Assembly: GCA_003342815.1 (NCBI GenBank)
Contig: PTEX01000032.1
Coordinates: forward strand, 495,882 to 559,881
Reading direction: 5' to 3'
Source: Eudromia elegans
Lineage: Eukaryota > Chordata > Aves > Tinamiformes > Tinamidae
DNA: 64,000 bases
Each line of letters begins with the position of its first letter. The stretch's first letter is position 1. This document shows positions 35,801 through 44,400 of the stretch, piece by piece. The position numbers and the translations under genes are program-made. A model generated the notes under the pieces. That model did no database searches and was not told the DNA's origin. It saw only the letters and a program-made list of their open reading frames with translations.

Positions 35801-38800
35801 CGCCCTGTGTTTTCCTGCCTACATGAGAAAATAATGGTTATCAAAGTCATTTAATCTGCAATGTGAGGATGTTGTTTCAAAGGGAAAATCCAGTTCACAA
35901 TGGTCTCACTGGAAGTTCTGCCATTGACTGAAAGGGAAGCATGGTCAGGTCGAAAGGGAAGCATGGTCAGGTTGAAAACTCCAGGGGAAACAGAAAAACA
36001 GTTATTGCCTACGACAGAATTGTCAGGGAAGGTACTTTTATCTCCTTGCTGTTCAAAGGATATTACAGATGCTGAAGGATTTAAATCACAAAACACTAGC
36101 TTTAGACTGACTTGACCTAAATCCCTTCCTCACTTCAGAAATGCCTTTTTTTTTTTTTTTTTTAAATAGAAAAAGTCTCCACTCCACATTTGGAAGCTGC
36201 TTCCTCTGAACCAGCTTGGGTCTCCGTGGCGAAACTAAAACAAAAGGGTTTCCAGGGCCACCCTCTTGCCAAAGAACAAAAAGCTGAAGACAAAGCTTTG
36301 ACCAACATGGATCCAGAGCAGGTAGCAGACAGACTAATGGATCTCCCTGAGAGCTGCAAGGAGCTGCAGTAGCTTTCCCTGCACTGGTGACTTAAAGGCA
36401 GCATCCAGTGCGCTGCCCCAGAGGCCGTTTACCGGCAGTTTGGGTTTTCCACTGCTTTTGCACAGATTACCTCTGCAGCTGGGCAAGCCCTTTGCTTCCC
36501 TCATCCCTGAGACAGAGAGGATAACCTGCTTGCATATTTAGCAAGCCTGGTGTTTATAACAGCTGCCTTCTTTCTTCCTGCATTCATTTCTCCTCATGCC
36601 TCTCTTATAGCCAGCTGGTGAGAACGTGATGATGAAGAGTGTGCCTCCTATGCTGAGCTCGCAGGAAAAGAAACCACAAATGAAGACCAGTGTGTCTGCT
36701 GCAGCAGGTATTCTCTTTCATCCCCATCTTCACCTAGTGGCTATAGTTTTCATCAGTCGAAGGTGAAGGTGATGGGGTCACGAGGGACAGATGGCTGCAT
36801 TTTTGGTAATCAGCACACTTTATACAGGGCCTGTTCAGACAGTGGTTTGCATATAAGGCAATGCACTGCCTTGCTTGCTCGCCAGGGAGGGTGAAAAAAG
36901 AACTTTATCTCTACTGTCAGTTCGTGAAGGACCATATAAACAGTATGGTGATTTACTATTGGTAGAGGTCAGTGCTAAAAAGTGTTTTCCAGGGAGCAAT
37001 TGAAGTTGGACAGAGTCCAGAAGAAAACAGCAAAAAAGGTCAGGTCTTGCAGACCTGCAGTCAGCCAGAAAGTACTGATGGGAGTGGAGTTGTTTAGTCT
37101 AGAAAAGGAGAATTAATTCCCATCAAAGCGTGGGCTTAAAATGTGTTGGGGAGGCTTAGCTTAGACATTAGGGAAAGCTTTCTAGCAGTCAGGGTGTTGA
37201 AGTGTGACACAAATTGCTTCTGGAAGGTGTGCAGTTTCCATTGCTGGGTGTTTTTGAAAGGGGGTTAGTTATTTAAACATGCGTCAAGAATAATTCAGGT
37301 AGAGTCAGTTCCGCCCTCGGGTGAGCAGGGAAATTGGATGGTGCCTCTTCTCTGTGACTGTAGAGAGACACAGGGGAAGAGTGTGACTCAGACGTCGTGA
37401 CTCACGAACCTCTCCCAGGGCTACTGCTGGGCTGCAGCTTATCCTCCCCTGCGTGCTCAGCGTGGTGCCAAACCTCAGAGACACGCTCCCACTGCGTACA
37501 GATAAGCCAGTTCCTCAGCTATAAAAGCATTTTGTGCTAGCTGAAAGCTACTGACTTCAGATGCTCCTTAAGAACATAAGATCTGCTCCACTGTGTCAGA
37601 GCAGTGGCTCATCTGATCCACGTTTGTGTCTGCCCCTGGCTGTAAGGGAGCCTGTTTTTTGGTTTCTGTGAACTGTCAGCACTTTCTTCTCCCTTAATGT
37701 ATGCTTGAGGTTTTGTGTGTGATGCACACATCTTGCACTCAGCAGCAAGAGGAAGGACAACCAAAGGTTGACTACGTTTGGACATGAATTTCAAGAAATC
37801 AGATCCTTACTTTACTGAGCATGATTGTTTTGTTATGGCTACGTAGCAGCCCATGTTACAGCTAAGGGGAGACTGCTCTTCTCTTTTTTTCTCTGTTTTG
37901 ACCCTAGGCATGGTGGAGGCTTGTCCCAAAGCCTGTCTTCCCTTCAGTTTGCATGTGCCACTGTTTTGGGGTTTTGTTTTACTCTGAGCTGTTGAAAGAA
38001 TGCAAAAGGGGTTTGAGACTCACTTTTGCTTGTTACAAAGAAGAAAGTCTCCCGAAGTGTGGAAGTCTATTTCCAAAGTCAGATATTCAATAAGACAGAA
38101 GTTCCTTTCTGACAAATGTAGTATGTATGAGGAGCTACGGCCTTTTCTTACTGGACAATGTACTTCCTCCAGTGTTCCCTAAGTATAGTTTAACCCCTGC
38201 AAGAACTACCAGGCTTGTAAAAAAAAAGACCAGAGACCTCCTGAGAGGAGGTAAGAACTTCTGTGACTTTGCCCAGGAGTATGACTAGCAAAACTGAGGG
38301 CATTTTTCATGAATTTAAATACAAACAGGATCAAAGTTCATGAACTTAACATTGCTTAGGTCCCCATGTGGCTTCTCACACTGGAGCACAGCAGCCTCAT
38401 CTTGTCTGCCACATACCTCACACCAATTAATGAAGAATAAGAAGATGTTTGAGTATTTCCCAGGCTCTGACTTATGCATGGAGATATAATACTGCCTGGG
38501 TTGGAGTGGAGGGACACAGGATGCACAGCATTGACAGGCTTGTGAACTGTGTTGTAAGAAATAAGAGGTACTTCTGTTCAGAGCTGCCTTCTGCAGAGCC
38601 CCATCGCAGGCAGTAGGTGTGAAGACATCCAGCTTGAAAATCTCCCAGCAAGATGGATGGAAGAGGCCTTTCCTAAATGGGAACTTGACGCCAAACTAGC
38701 AATGTTGTCTGCAGTCCTCCTTCCTGTCTGAGGATGAGAGGCTTATGTTAGGCCGCACGAAAAACATTTGGCCCCACAAGCATCCCACCTTCTTGCTTTA

Positions 38801-39655
38801 CAGATCCAAGAACATAAAACAGTGATTTGACCTTATACTTAATAGTATTGCAGGAGTAGGAATATTTGTGCTCACAGTGAAGACTGAAAAACAAATCTTT
38901 AGCCTTCTCATTGTTGAAAACAAGTGCCAGTTTATTTAACTCCACAACGAACCTTACCCTGCAGGTGCTCAGCTTACGCTTTCCTGCATGCTCAGGACTC
39001 ATTTCTAGATTTTCCTGCACTCACAGACCAGAATAACCCTGTGGAACTCCTTGCTGTATGCTGTCATGGCAGCTAACAGCTTGAAAGAAAGGATGGTAGA
39101 AAGAAGGAATAAGCCAAGAATATGAATAGCAAGAATATCTGGGACTATATTCTCCACACATTTGAAGAATTTGGAAGAACTTCATGTGTCAAGAACTAGA
39201 TAATTGCTTATCTCCTGTGCCTCAGGAGAAGATTCCTTTCAGGGTAGATTATTCAGGGACAGCTTAGAATTATCTTTTCCATTGCAATAGTTAGTCCTAG
39301 CCATTGTTGCAGCTGGACAGTTTGTGCTAGCCATACCCAGATCAGCCATTTCTTTTGACTTTTATTTTCGAGTCACAGACATTCTGGACTGTAAAAGGAT
39401 TGCATGAAAGTGAGGAAAAAAGTACTGGAAGAAATTGAGTTTTAACTGTTCTGCTGAATGATGGATATCTTCTTGTTGGCAGGTAAAGTTGGACCTATTG
39501 CTCAGGAAGCCTCTGTGATTCCTGCTATTGAAAAGGAAACACGACCCTCCTCTAACCTGCCAATGACATCTTGCAGCCCCGTTGAACCACCATGGCTATC
39601 CCTGGCCAAGAAGAAAGCCAAAGCATGGAGTGAAATGCCCCAGATTGTACAATAG
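5773..39655 (+). CDS. KIAA1210: KIAA1210 (CRACD/KIAA1211 family), gene span from start to stop, 12 coding exons
   Basis: Joining 5773-5807, 19895-19971, 23471-23642, 27504-27633, 30130-30288, 30979-31044, 32400-32609, 33032-33134, 33800-35377, 36170-36321, 36611-36707 and 39483-39655 gives one open frame of 983 residues; every junction is GT-AG and phase-consistent. Family marks are a Lys-rich segment with KSKFQTFKNFF (about residues 43-52), the SHDSVFI block near residue 105, a Ser/Glu-rich low-complexity middle, RFTIAPAWQRSLSGG (663-677), ENPFGVRLRR (750-759), and two Trp-x-x-x-Ala-Lys motifs (W860, W964). No enzyme domain, signal peptide or membrane segment was seen. In the family, CRACD inhibits actin capping protein, and mammalian KIAA1210 is described as acrosomal. 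The role here is inferred. The choice of KIAA1210 over CRACD or CRACDL rests on the convergent LONRF3 neighbour. As I recall, human KIAA1210 is much longer (about 1,700 residues). Exon 1 is the least certain part. Confidence 0.85.
9072..9119. repeat. 19-bp tandem repeat, 2.5 copies
   Basis: The unit CTGGAAGCAGAGGAATTCC occurs at 9072-9090 and 9091-9109 with no mismatch, followed by the first ten bases of a third copy at 9110-9119. The copies are identical, which suggests a recent local duplication. Confidence 0.95.
11523..11538. repeat. poly(A) tract
   Basis: A run of 16 A. No adjacent retroposon body was recognised. Confidence 0.85.
12241..12267. repeat. (ATTT)n microsatellite
   Basis: About six to seven perfect tetranucleotide ATTT repeats, ending in TTTTG. 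Confidence 0.9.
14408..14512. promoter_or_regulatory. Small CpG cluster in intron 1
   Basis: A GC-rich block of about 105 bases has roughly a dozen CpG in an otherwise CpG-poor intron. It is too short for a classical CpG island. It could be an alternative promoter or enhancer, or simply a locally GC-rich patch. No transcription start signal was seen. Confidence 0.2.
19895..19971 (+). CDS. KIAA1210: KIAA1210 coding exon 2
   Basis: Acceptor TTTATTTCAG and donor ACAG/GTAAGA bound the exon. It is 77 bases, entering at phase 2 and leaving at phase 1, and encodes residues 12-37 (NDHIMATAPTDV through EECT). The Met at residue 16 is a possible internal start. The segment is acidic and has no known domain. 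Confidence 0.8.
19972..23470 (+). other. KIAA1210: KIAA1210 intron 2
   Basis: It holds a T20-A9 homopolymer switch (about 21035-21063) and a CpG-rich, stop-poor patch at about 22225-22320. No exon was recognised. Confidence 0.65.
21035..21063. repeat. poly(T)-poly(A) junction
   Basis: About 20 T are followed directly by 9 A, ending in CAG. This is low-complexity sequence. It can fold back on itself but has no further structure. Confidence 0.8.
23471..23642 (+). CDS. KIAA1210: KIAA1210 coding exon 3 (basic KSKFQ segment)
   Basis: The exon is 172 bases, phase 1 in and phase 2 out. It encodes a basic segment with GRKKSKFQTFKNFFAKKKRK (residues 39-58), then a Pro-rich piece and a Ser-rich stretch with SSSDVSISVLDS. 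The basic KSKFQ-x-x-KNFF core is typical of the CRACD family N-terminus. The acceptor is a tandem TAGCAG: using TAG adds one Ala at residue 38, while using CAG (exon from 23474) replaces it with Gly and drops one residue. An inner GTGAGA at 23552 is not used in this model, because reading through keeps the family-like Ser-rich block. Confidence 0.85.
23643..27503 (+). other. KIAA1210: KIAA1210 intron 3
   Basis: Noncoding. It contains a purine-only A/G-rich tract at 26289-26331. No gene or recognised transposon was seen. Confidence 0.65.
26289..26331. repeat. Purine-rich A/G low-complexity tract
   Basis: More than 40 bases of A with interspersed G (GAAA-like units) and no pyrimidine on the + strand. 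It is a polypurine-polypyrimidine stretch. Confidence 0.85.
27504..27633 (+). CDS. KIAA1210: KIAA1210 coding exon 4 (SHDSVFI block)
   Basis: The exon is 130 bases, phase 2 in and phase 0 out, with acceptor CCATTGCAG and donor ACAG/GTGAGA. It encodes GSKALSHDSVFILESS and later NIPGRVKALQ (residues about 95-138). The S-H-D-S-[IV]-F-I block followed by a V-K-x-L-Q segment is the clearest family signature of CRACD/KIAA1211 proteins. The Met before GSKA is a possible alternative start in shorter isoforms. Confidence 0.92.
27634..30129 (+). other. KIAA1210: KIAA1210 intron 4
   Basis: AT-rich noncoding sequence with short A and T runs. No other feature was recognised. Confidence 0.65.
30130..30288 (+). 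CDS. KIAA1210: KIAA1210 coding exon 5
   Basis: The exon is 159 bases and phase 0 on both sides. It encodes residues 139-191, from LQLQQNIRLGSPPLIITGRK to the LTDLPSK end. The Gln-rich start continues the V-K-x-L-Q helix of exon 4, as in the family. The donor is AAG/GTAGAA. Its symmetric phase means it could be skipped without a frameshift. Confidence 0.88.
30289..30978 (+). other. KIAA1210: KIAA1210 intron 5
   Basis: A 690-base intron. Nothing was recognised besides splice signals; the acceptor is TTTATCCCACAG. Confidence 0.75.
30979..31044 (+). CDS. KIAA1210: KIAA1210 coding exon 6
   Basis: This is a 66-base exon, phase 0 to phase 0, encoding residues 192-213 (SSNPVQRHSSLSLGGTDSEDEQ in two adjoining parts: SSNPVQRHSS, then LSLGGTDSEDEQ). 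R-H-S-S resembles a basophilic kinase site, and S-E-D-E resembles a CK2 site; both are only motif-level suggestions. Confidence 0.85.
31045..32399 (+). other. KIAA1210: KIAA1210 intron 6
   Basis: Noncoding. An open frame at 31907-32314 shows no family resemblance and ends in an A run at 32281-32293. Confidence 0.65.
32400..32609 (+). CDS. KIAA1210: KIAA1210 coding exon 7
   Basis: The exon is 210 bases, phase 0 to phase 0, and encodes residues 214-283. It is Ser/Pro-rich, then has SILPVDFTVPASPVGCLDTS followed by AARHRIAINPRRQKGF. The pattern of Leu-Asp-x-Ser-Ala-Ala-[RK]-H then a basic Pro-Arg/Lys stretch matches what I recall of CRACD (a LDNSAAKHK-like segment). Higher GC than the neighbouring introns fits coding sequence. 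Confidence 0.9.
32610..33031 (+). other. KIAA1210: KIAA1210 intron 7
   Basis: A 422-base AT-rich intron with GTAAGT donor and CATACCAG acceptor. Nothing else was seen. Confidence 0.75.
33032..33134 (+). CDS. KIAA1210: KIAA1210 coding exon 8
   Basis: The exon is 103 bases, phase 0 in and phase 1 out, encoding VDQLESEACFPAAP onward to HNSDWEG (residues 284-317). Donor GAAG/GTAATG. It is acidic and has no known domain. Confidence 0.82.
33135..33799 (+). other. KIAA1210: KIAA1210 intron 8
   Basis: A 665-base intron. It contains a perfect 7-bp hairpin stem (33549-33555 with 33563-33569). The acceptor AATAAAG lacks a long pyrimidine tract. The next AG (after CCC at 33830-33832) would give a frame that stops at once, so 33799 is preferred. 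Confidence 0.65.
33800..35377 (+). CDS. KIAA1210: KIAA1210 coding exon 9 (large central exon)
   Basis: This 1,578-base exon encodes residues 318-843 and is by far the longest open stretch in the window. The protein is low-complexity and rich in Ser, Glu, Lys and Pro, so probably disordered. Two ordered-looking blocks stand out near its end: RFTIAPAWQRSLSGG (663-677) and ENPFGVRLRR followed by TSSLLKYQSE (750-769), with R-R-T-S-S a possible phosphosite. Both look like conserved family segments. The frame continues through the TCAG/GTATTT donor to a stop at 35398-35400, so retention would end the protein early. Entry is at phase 1 and exit at phase 1. Confidence 0.92.
35378..36169 (+). other. 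KIAA1210: KIAA1210 intron 9
   Basis: A 792-base intron holding a 22-base tandem duplication (35929-35972) and ending in a long T run (36147-36163) before TTTAAATAG. Confidence 0.75.
35929..35972. repeat. 22-bp tandem duplication
   Basis: Two copies of a unit with core GAAAGGGAAGCATGGTCAGG at 35929-35950 and 35951-35972. They differ only at the first base (T or C). Confidence 0.93.
36170..36321 (+). CDS. KIAA1210: KIAA1210 coding exon 10 (first Trp motif)
   Basis: The exon is 152 bases, phase 1 in and phase 0 out, encoding residues 844-894. It contains SSEPAWVSVAKLKQKGFQ, a copy of the family's E-P-x-W-x-x-x-A-K-x-K motif, followed by a Lys/Glu-rich stretch ending in NMDPEQ. Donor CAG/GTAGCA. 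Reading through would add 16 residues to a TAG at 36370-36372. Confidence 0.88.
36611..36707 (+). CDS. KIAA1210: KIAA1210 coding exon 11
   Basis: The exon is 97 bases, phase 0 in and phase 1 out, encoding residues 895-926 (PAGENVMMKSVPPMLSSQEK and then KPQMKTSVSAAA). It is framed by CTCTTATAG and GCAG/GTATTC. A second AG four bases downstream would shift the frame, so it is not chosen. There is no recognisable domain. Intron 10 before it is only 289 bases. Confidence 0.75.
36990..37330 (+). mobile_element. Degenerate CR1 LINE fragment, sense strand
   Basis: Scattered matches to the CR1 3' region as I recall it, in order: a GAGTCCAGA-like start, GTTTAGTCTAGAAAAGGAG, then AGGCTTAGCTTAGACATTAG (close to the AGGTTTAGATTGGATATTAG of CR1), then a run resembling the segment before the LINE 3' tail. 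Divergence is high, so this is an old copy and its ends are approximate. It has no coding capacity left. Confidence 0.65.
37569..37680 (+). repeat. Ancient interspersed repeat fragment (reptile/bird type)
   Basis: AAGAACATAAGATCTGCTCC followed by CTGTGTCAGAGCAGTGGCTC and ATCTGATCCA resembles a repeat common in turtle and crocodile genomes (AAGAACATAAGA then a TGGGTCAGACCA-like and a TCCATCTAGCCC-like segment). The family name is not certain from memory, and the right end is approximate. Confidence 0.5.
39483..39655 (+). CDS. KIAA1210: KIAA1210 coding exon 12 (C-terminus, second Trp motif, stop)
   Basis: The exon enters at phase 1 after GTTGGCAG. It encodes residues 927-983 and ends in TAG at 39653-39655. 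The last segment, VEPPWLSLAKKKAKAWSEMP then QIVQ, is the conserved C-terminal motif of the CRACD/KIAA1211 family and repeats the exon 10 motif. This fixes the natural end of the protein. Confidence 0.93.
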
Positions 39656-40386
39656 CAAATGACCTGAGCATCCTTCTTTATATTGCCAATAGCTGCATTA
39701 ACTCCATATAATCACTTCTTTACTGTGACCATTTTTGAGAACTAAGAGCCTTAGAACTTCTGTCCATACTGTTACATGTAAACAATGAAGAAATACCATG
39801 GAGGGCTTAATCTGAAGTATTGGGGAGCTGAGTATTTCCCACTACCAAATACTAGAAAAACTTGATCAATTTATGTACTTACATGGTTGACTAAAAGACA
39901 TTTATGCTCTGAGAAGACATGCTTCAGACTTTTTAATATTTCCCTTTCAAAACATATTTATAAAGTTTCCACTAACCTTACAGTATTTTGTGAAATTTGA
40001 CTTTGGATAGGAAATTAACGTGTGCTTATAAAATAGATGTACTGCTCTGCACTGACACATCGTGACTCATGGGCGCTGGTGTCATAACACTTCTCTATCT
40101 GATGCTGTGAGACGGGCAGTCTGACCTTGCTTCCTGTTGTTAATGCATCTGTTTTGTGATAGCTATAGGACCCAAACCGTAGTGTGAGATGGAGTGATTC
40201 TGTTTTCCAGCTGGTCATTTGGTTGTCACTCCTAAAGAGTGTGTTGGAGATGGGGAATAATTACAGTCCAGAAAGTGACGTCTTTGCAGCAAGCACCACT
40301 GCTGTCTGTGTTCATATAGCTGTGTATTTGGGCAGGTGTATTTACTGTAATTTATAAAAGGTCATCTGGTTTCCTCCTTGTCTCAT

Positions 40387-40388
<2 letters not shown>

Positions 40389-40410
<22 letters not shown>
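40389..40410. repeat. poly(T) tract
   Basis: A run of 22 T followed by AAACC, within the probable 3'UTR. Confidence 0.85.
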
Positions 40411-40417
<7 letters not shown>

Positions 40418-40800
40418 AAAATTGACATCCATCTAAAAATGTGCATTTGGGAAACAATTATTCTTTCAGGGCCTAGCCTTGCAGTCACTAAATCCACAGG
40501 AGTTTTGCTTTAAAGGCAGCAGACGTTTGAAAAAGAAACCTGGAAAGTGGTGATAGCAGTTTAACTGGCAGCGATACTTACTGTTCCTTTCTCTTTTTTC
40601 TTTTTGCAGACTTGTACATTTATAAACTAATTTTTGTTTATAGTCAAGGCAGAATTTGAAGGCTGATTTGGCTGAAGGACTGTTTTTAGCCATTTGGTAG
40701 GTATGCTTAAGGAAAATGTTATCTATTGCTAAGTTTAGCAACAAAGCAAAAATTTTGGTTTCGGATGAGATCTTACAATTCTGTCCTGAATTTAAATATT

Positions 40801-40895
40801 TCAGAATCGCAGAATGGTTGAGGTTGGAAAGGACCTCTAGAGATTATCTCGTCCCAAACCCCTGCTCACGCAGGGACACCCAGAGCATGTGGCAC
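40801..40895 (-). mobile_element. CR1 LINE 3'-end fragment, antisense
   Basis: TCAGAATCGCAGAATGGTTG, AGGTTGGAAAGGACCTCTAG, then CAGGGACACCC is the reverse complement of the bird/reptile CR1 3' end, including a worn copy of the terminal octamer repeats (AGAATC/AGAATGG). Only about 95 bases remain, as is usual for 5'-truncated CR1 copies. It is a strong lineage marker for an archosaur or turtle genome. Confidence 0.88.
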
Positions 40896-40929
40896 AATAT
40901 ATAGCTTTTGAAATTTGAACATAGTATTA

Positions 40930-40935
40930 AATAAA
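40930..40935 (+). promoter_or_regulatory. KIAA1210: Candidate polyadenylation signal AATAAA
   Basis: A canonical hexamer about 1.28 kb after the KIAA1210 stop, just beyond the CR1 fragment. Use is not proven. ATTAAA at 41445-41450 is a second candidate. Confidence 0.3.
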
Positions 40936-41470
40936 GAACTGGACTGTGAAATGTCTTTTATAGGCGTAAACTTACTCAAATAGCTCCACTGAAGCTATAG
41001 ATTCTACTTATGTATATTTAACACCAGAAAGAGTAAGGATTTCGCAATCTGGTATTCCAGTCCATCCTTTATTACTACTTGTTACTCTCCATTTTAAGAA
41101 GCATATCTTCTCTTGCAAAGAACAAAACTATTTGTGTTTCTCTGAATAACATAAAAGAGCATACTAAACTTCAATTTCTGAAGTTTTGTATAGCTGACGT
41201 CCCATCACAAGCTCTCTGACCCTCTGGAAAATACATGCTTTTCAATATTCTGCAAATTTTCTTCTCTTTGTTACCATGGATTGCATTCCTTCACCTAAAG
41301 TGCTGCAGGTGATACTAAAATCTCTCATCCCTTGTGTTGCTTTTGATCCTAACATTGATTGTTATGTTGAATATGTATATATGTTTTTTTAATCCTTGCC
41401 ATGAAGGAGCCCTTTTTGTATTCTATTCCTGTATTTGGTTTACTATTAAACACTGCTATCAGTGATGATG

Positions 41471-44400
41471 ATATAATTTCTGGGAAAAAAAGGGTAATTG
41501 ATTGTTTTCATTTACTAAGGAAAAAAATGTAAAAGGCCTTGGACACTATGAATGCTTTATATGGGTATATTTCATTGATCTTATTCTGAGATTATTTAAC
41601 CCTGTGGCCTAGGATTGATCAACAACCCTGCTCAGAAGCTGTGGTGATGGACTCAGGAGCTGTTCTGGGTCTGTTTATGGGAGTTTGAAAAGCCTGAGCT
41701 GGTGGCCCTCCTCCTCGTCAGGAGCTGCTGCTCCTCCAGCTCGGGGCTTGGCTTGAAGGCCGGTGCTGCTGCTGCCTCAGCAAGCCTTGCAAACACCCAT
41801 GGGAAGGTGTTTCAGTATTGCTGAGACAGGACACAGTTGCTGTGTTTGAAAATAAGCTGTCCTGAAGTGCAGAGGTCATTGCAGAACTTTGCTGTGGGTT
41901 TGTATGGCTTGGTCCTCAGCAAAGGAGCCGGGAAGCTCTTCCCTGCAGTGCAGGCCATGGGCTCTAAAGTGACTTCTGTGCAAAGTGACAGCAGAGGGTG
42001 CTAGTGCCATCCCCAAGGAGCTCGGAGGGTTCGTGAGCCCTGGAAGGCAGATTTCCGTGTATGTTTGTCTACAGATGCACTGTTCCAGCAGGCTGGAGGC
42101 TCGCATTGATCCAGAGGAGAGGAGTCCAAGTGGGGGACTTAGACTTCTGCTTGTGATTCAACTGGGTTTTTTTGAGCTATAGAATATGGGAAATGCTTCA
42201 TTCTGTTTGCATAAGAAGCCACTAAGAATTGGTGAAAACTATAGGGAAAGGCAGCTTGCATAGTGACTTAAGTCCTATGCAGGAGGACATGTGAACATAT
42301 CCAAAACGGGCAATTGCAGCTTGGCATTTTAATGCTCCTGGTGCCTGGTTGGAAGCCGATGGTCCCGGCCAGATGTGGAGCCTGATGATTTTACAGGAGA
42401 GACAAACAGCAACTTGGCAGGCAAGAGGATGGTGAACGTGGGGATTCCTCCTACGCTAACACTGAACGAACTGCATAGGCTAAGGCTCAAAGGGAATTTG
42501 TGCATCCAGCTGCAGTGTTGGATTTAACCAGAGCCACTAAACAATAAGTAGGTGGGAAAACATGCAGAATAAGCAATTGACATCACAATTTCATATGATA
42601 TAAAGACGAAGATGCAGCAACAGGGATTGATAAAATAATCCACATGCAAAAGGTGGTTTGGTACCTGAAACCGCCGCAGTCCAGCCACGTCTGCCTCAGA
42701 TTTCTGTTATTGTTGAAAAAGATAGTTTCTCAGTCTTTTTATTTTGAGTTCCTTTATAATCAGTCATAGTTTGTAGGAATCTTCACAGATCACTGCTACC
42801 TACTTTAGTAAGTAATTCAAGCGAATTACATCACAGTTTCCATACTGTCCCATTCTCACTTCCCCATTAGCTTTGATTTGCAGGTATTTTTCCAGAGCAG
42901 AAGAATGAGGGCTGTGTGTTTTAAAATTAGAAACTTTTCACACACTTCAGAAATAGGTTTCTGTGGCATTTAAGTAACTTTTTCCAAATGACGCAGTAAG
43001 GTCAGCGTAGCAGCAGCAGCAGCCGTGCATAGGAAAGGGCCGAAGCCCACGAGGTGTTTTGTTTCCATAGAATTTAACTGGCTTGCAGCAGCCCTCCCTA
43101 ATGATGCTGTTGGCACCACAGGGAGCTAACGAGGCAGGAGGGGACGTTGCTGGCTGGCGCGGAGCAAGCACGTCCTTCCTGCTGGCCTAAATACCAACCG
43201 TGTCGCCGGTGACGAAGGCAACCGGGGCGGCTGAGCAGAGTTGCCGCCGTCCAGCAGCGATGGGGATGAGCCCCCCGCAGAGCCGTGTCTTGCCAGTGGT
43301 TGCACAGTGGGAGAAACAACTTCACTGGGCTCTGCAAGCTGTGAGAGTATGTTTCATTGATCCATGGGTAAAGAGAGAGACTTTTCTGTTGCAGCTAAAT
43401 GAGAAAATTAGGATATTTCTACATGAAAAAAGGAGCTGTGTTTCAAATGCAGCATTTCATTCTGTTCGTTCTGTTTGGATCCAGAATCACTTGCTAAAGA
43501 GGAATCTATGTGGCCTTTCTTTTCTAGCAGACCTCTTCATAAAAAGAAGCTCAGCCCCAGCAGGTGACCTGATCTGCACTTCTATGAAAGGACCTAAGAG
43601 GTGCTTGAACACAAGGGCTTCGTTTTACATCTGCCCTTGTGACACAACAGCTTGGTAGAGGGGCATTCCTAGTGTTCGGATCTCTTGAGCAAGTAATGCC
43701 TCCTTAGGGCACGCTGCTGCCTGCCTGGACGCGGGGCTTTCAGCTGGAGGCTCCCCGCTGCACCCAGCAAAGTGAGGGTTTGTGCAGCTTCAGGGATGCT
43801 CGTGAATGAGCTGGTGCCCGTCGTTGTCCACATGTGGCCTCGTAGTGTCTTTCATACTGTGTTTAATTAATTTGCTGTAGTCATTTTTGCAAAGCGCAGA
43901 TAGCTTTATGGCTGCACACCGCTGGTTTGGTCCTACACGGTGAGTTCAGCTCAGTAAGGTTTCATCTGTTAATGCCTTTTCCCCCTCGTTTTTGTTTCTT
44001 TTTACCCCGTCTATTTGCATAGATACATTTCTTTCAGCGTCTTTCTCGAGGGCGAGGCGATAGTCTTGCTGAGCTCGTTTTCATGGCACGTGGCTCCGTG
44101 GCCGCTGTGCCTGGTCCAACCTGCTGCCGCCTCATGGGCACAAGCAGGGAAAAATCAGCAATTTTGGGCAGCCGAATTGGTATTTTCACTAGACCCGCAT
44201 ATTTTTTTTTATGAGCAGTATGAGTGTGCTTCTTGGGGAGAGGGAACTTAAACAAGAGCAGACTTTGTGCCATTTTCCAAGGAAATGTAAAATAACGGGT
44301 GTTTTGGGTGCTGAATGGTACCTTGGGCTTTCTTCCAGGTCCCAGGAAAGGTTCTGACCAGCAGGAACAAATCACTAACGTCAGCAGAATTAGTTTGGTA

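Larger units (their letters stand above)
36708..39482 (+). other. KIAA1210: KIAA1210 intron 11
   Basis: A 2.8-kb intron carrying an old CR1 fragment and a second ancient-looking interspersed repeat fragment, listed separately. No further exon was recognised. Confidence 0.7.
39656..41470 (+). other. KIAA1210: Probable KIAA1210 3'UTR
   Basis: The sequence after the stop codon has no downstream exon signal. It is AT-rich, with a T22 run (40389-40410) and a CR1 tail fragment (about 40801-40895). Candidate polyadenylation hexamers are AATAAA at 40930-40935 and ATTAAA at 41445-41450. The true end is not known, so the right boundary is a guess. Confidence 0.45.

Noticed and set aside
43200..43658. 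152-codon open frame in the intergenic region
   Set aside because: The frame begins with a GTG codon and has no recognisable motif. The CpG patch at its start is kept only as a possible regulatory site.
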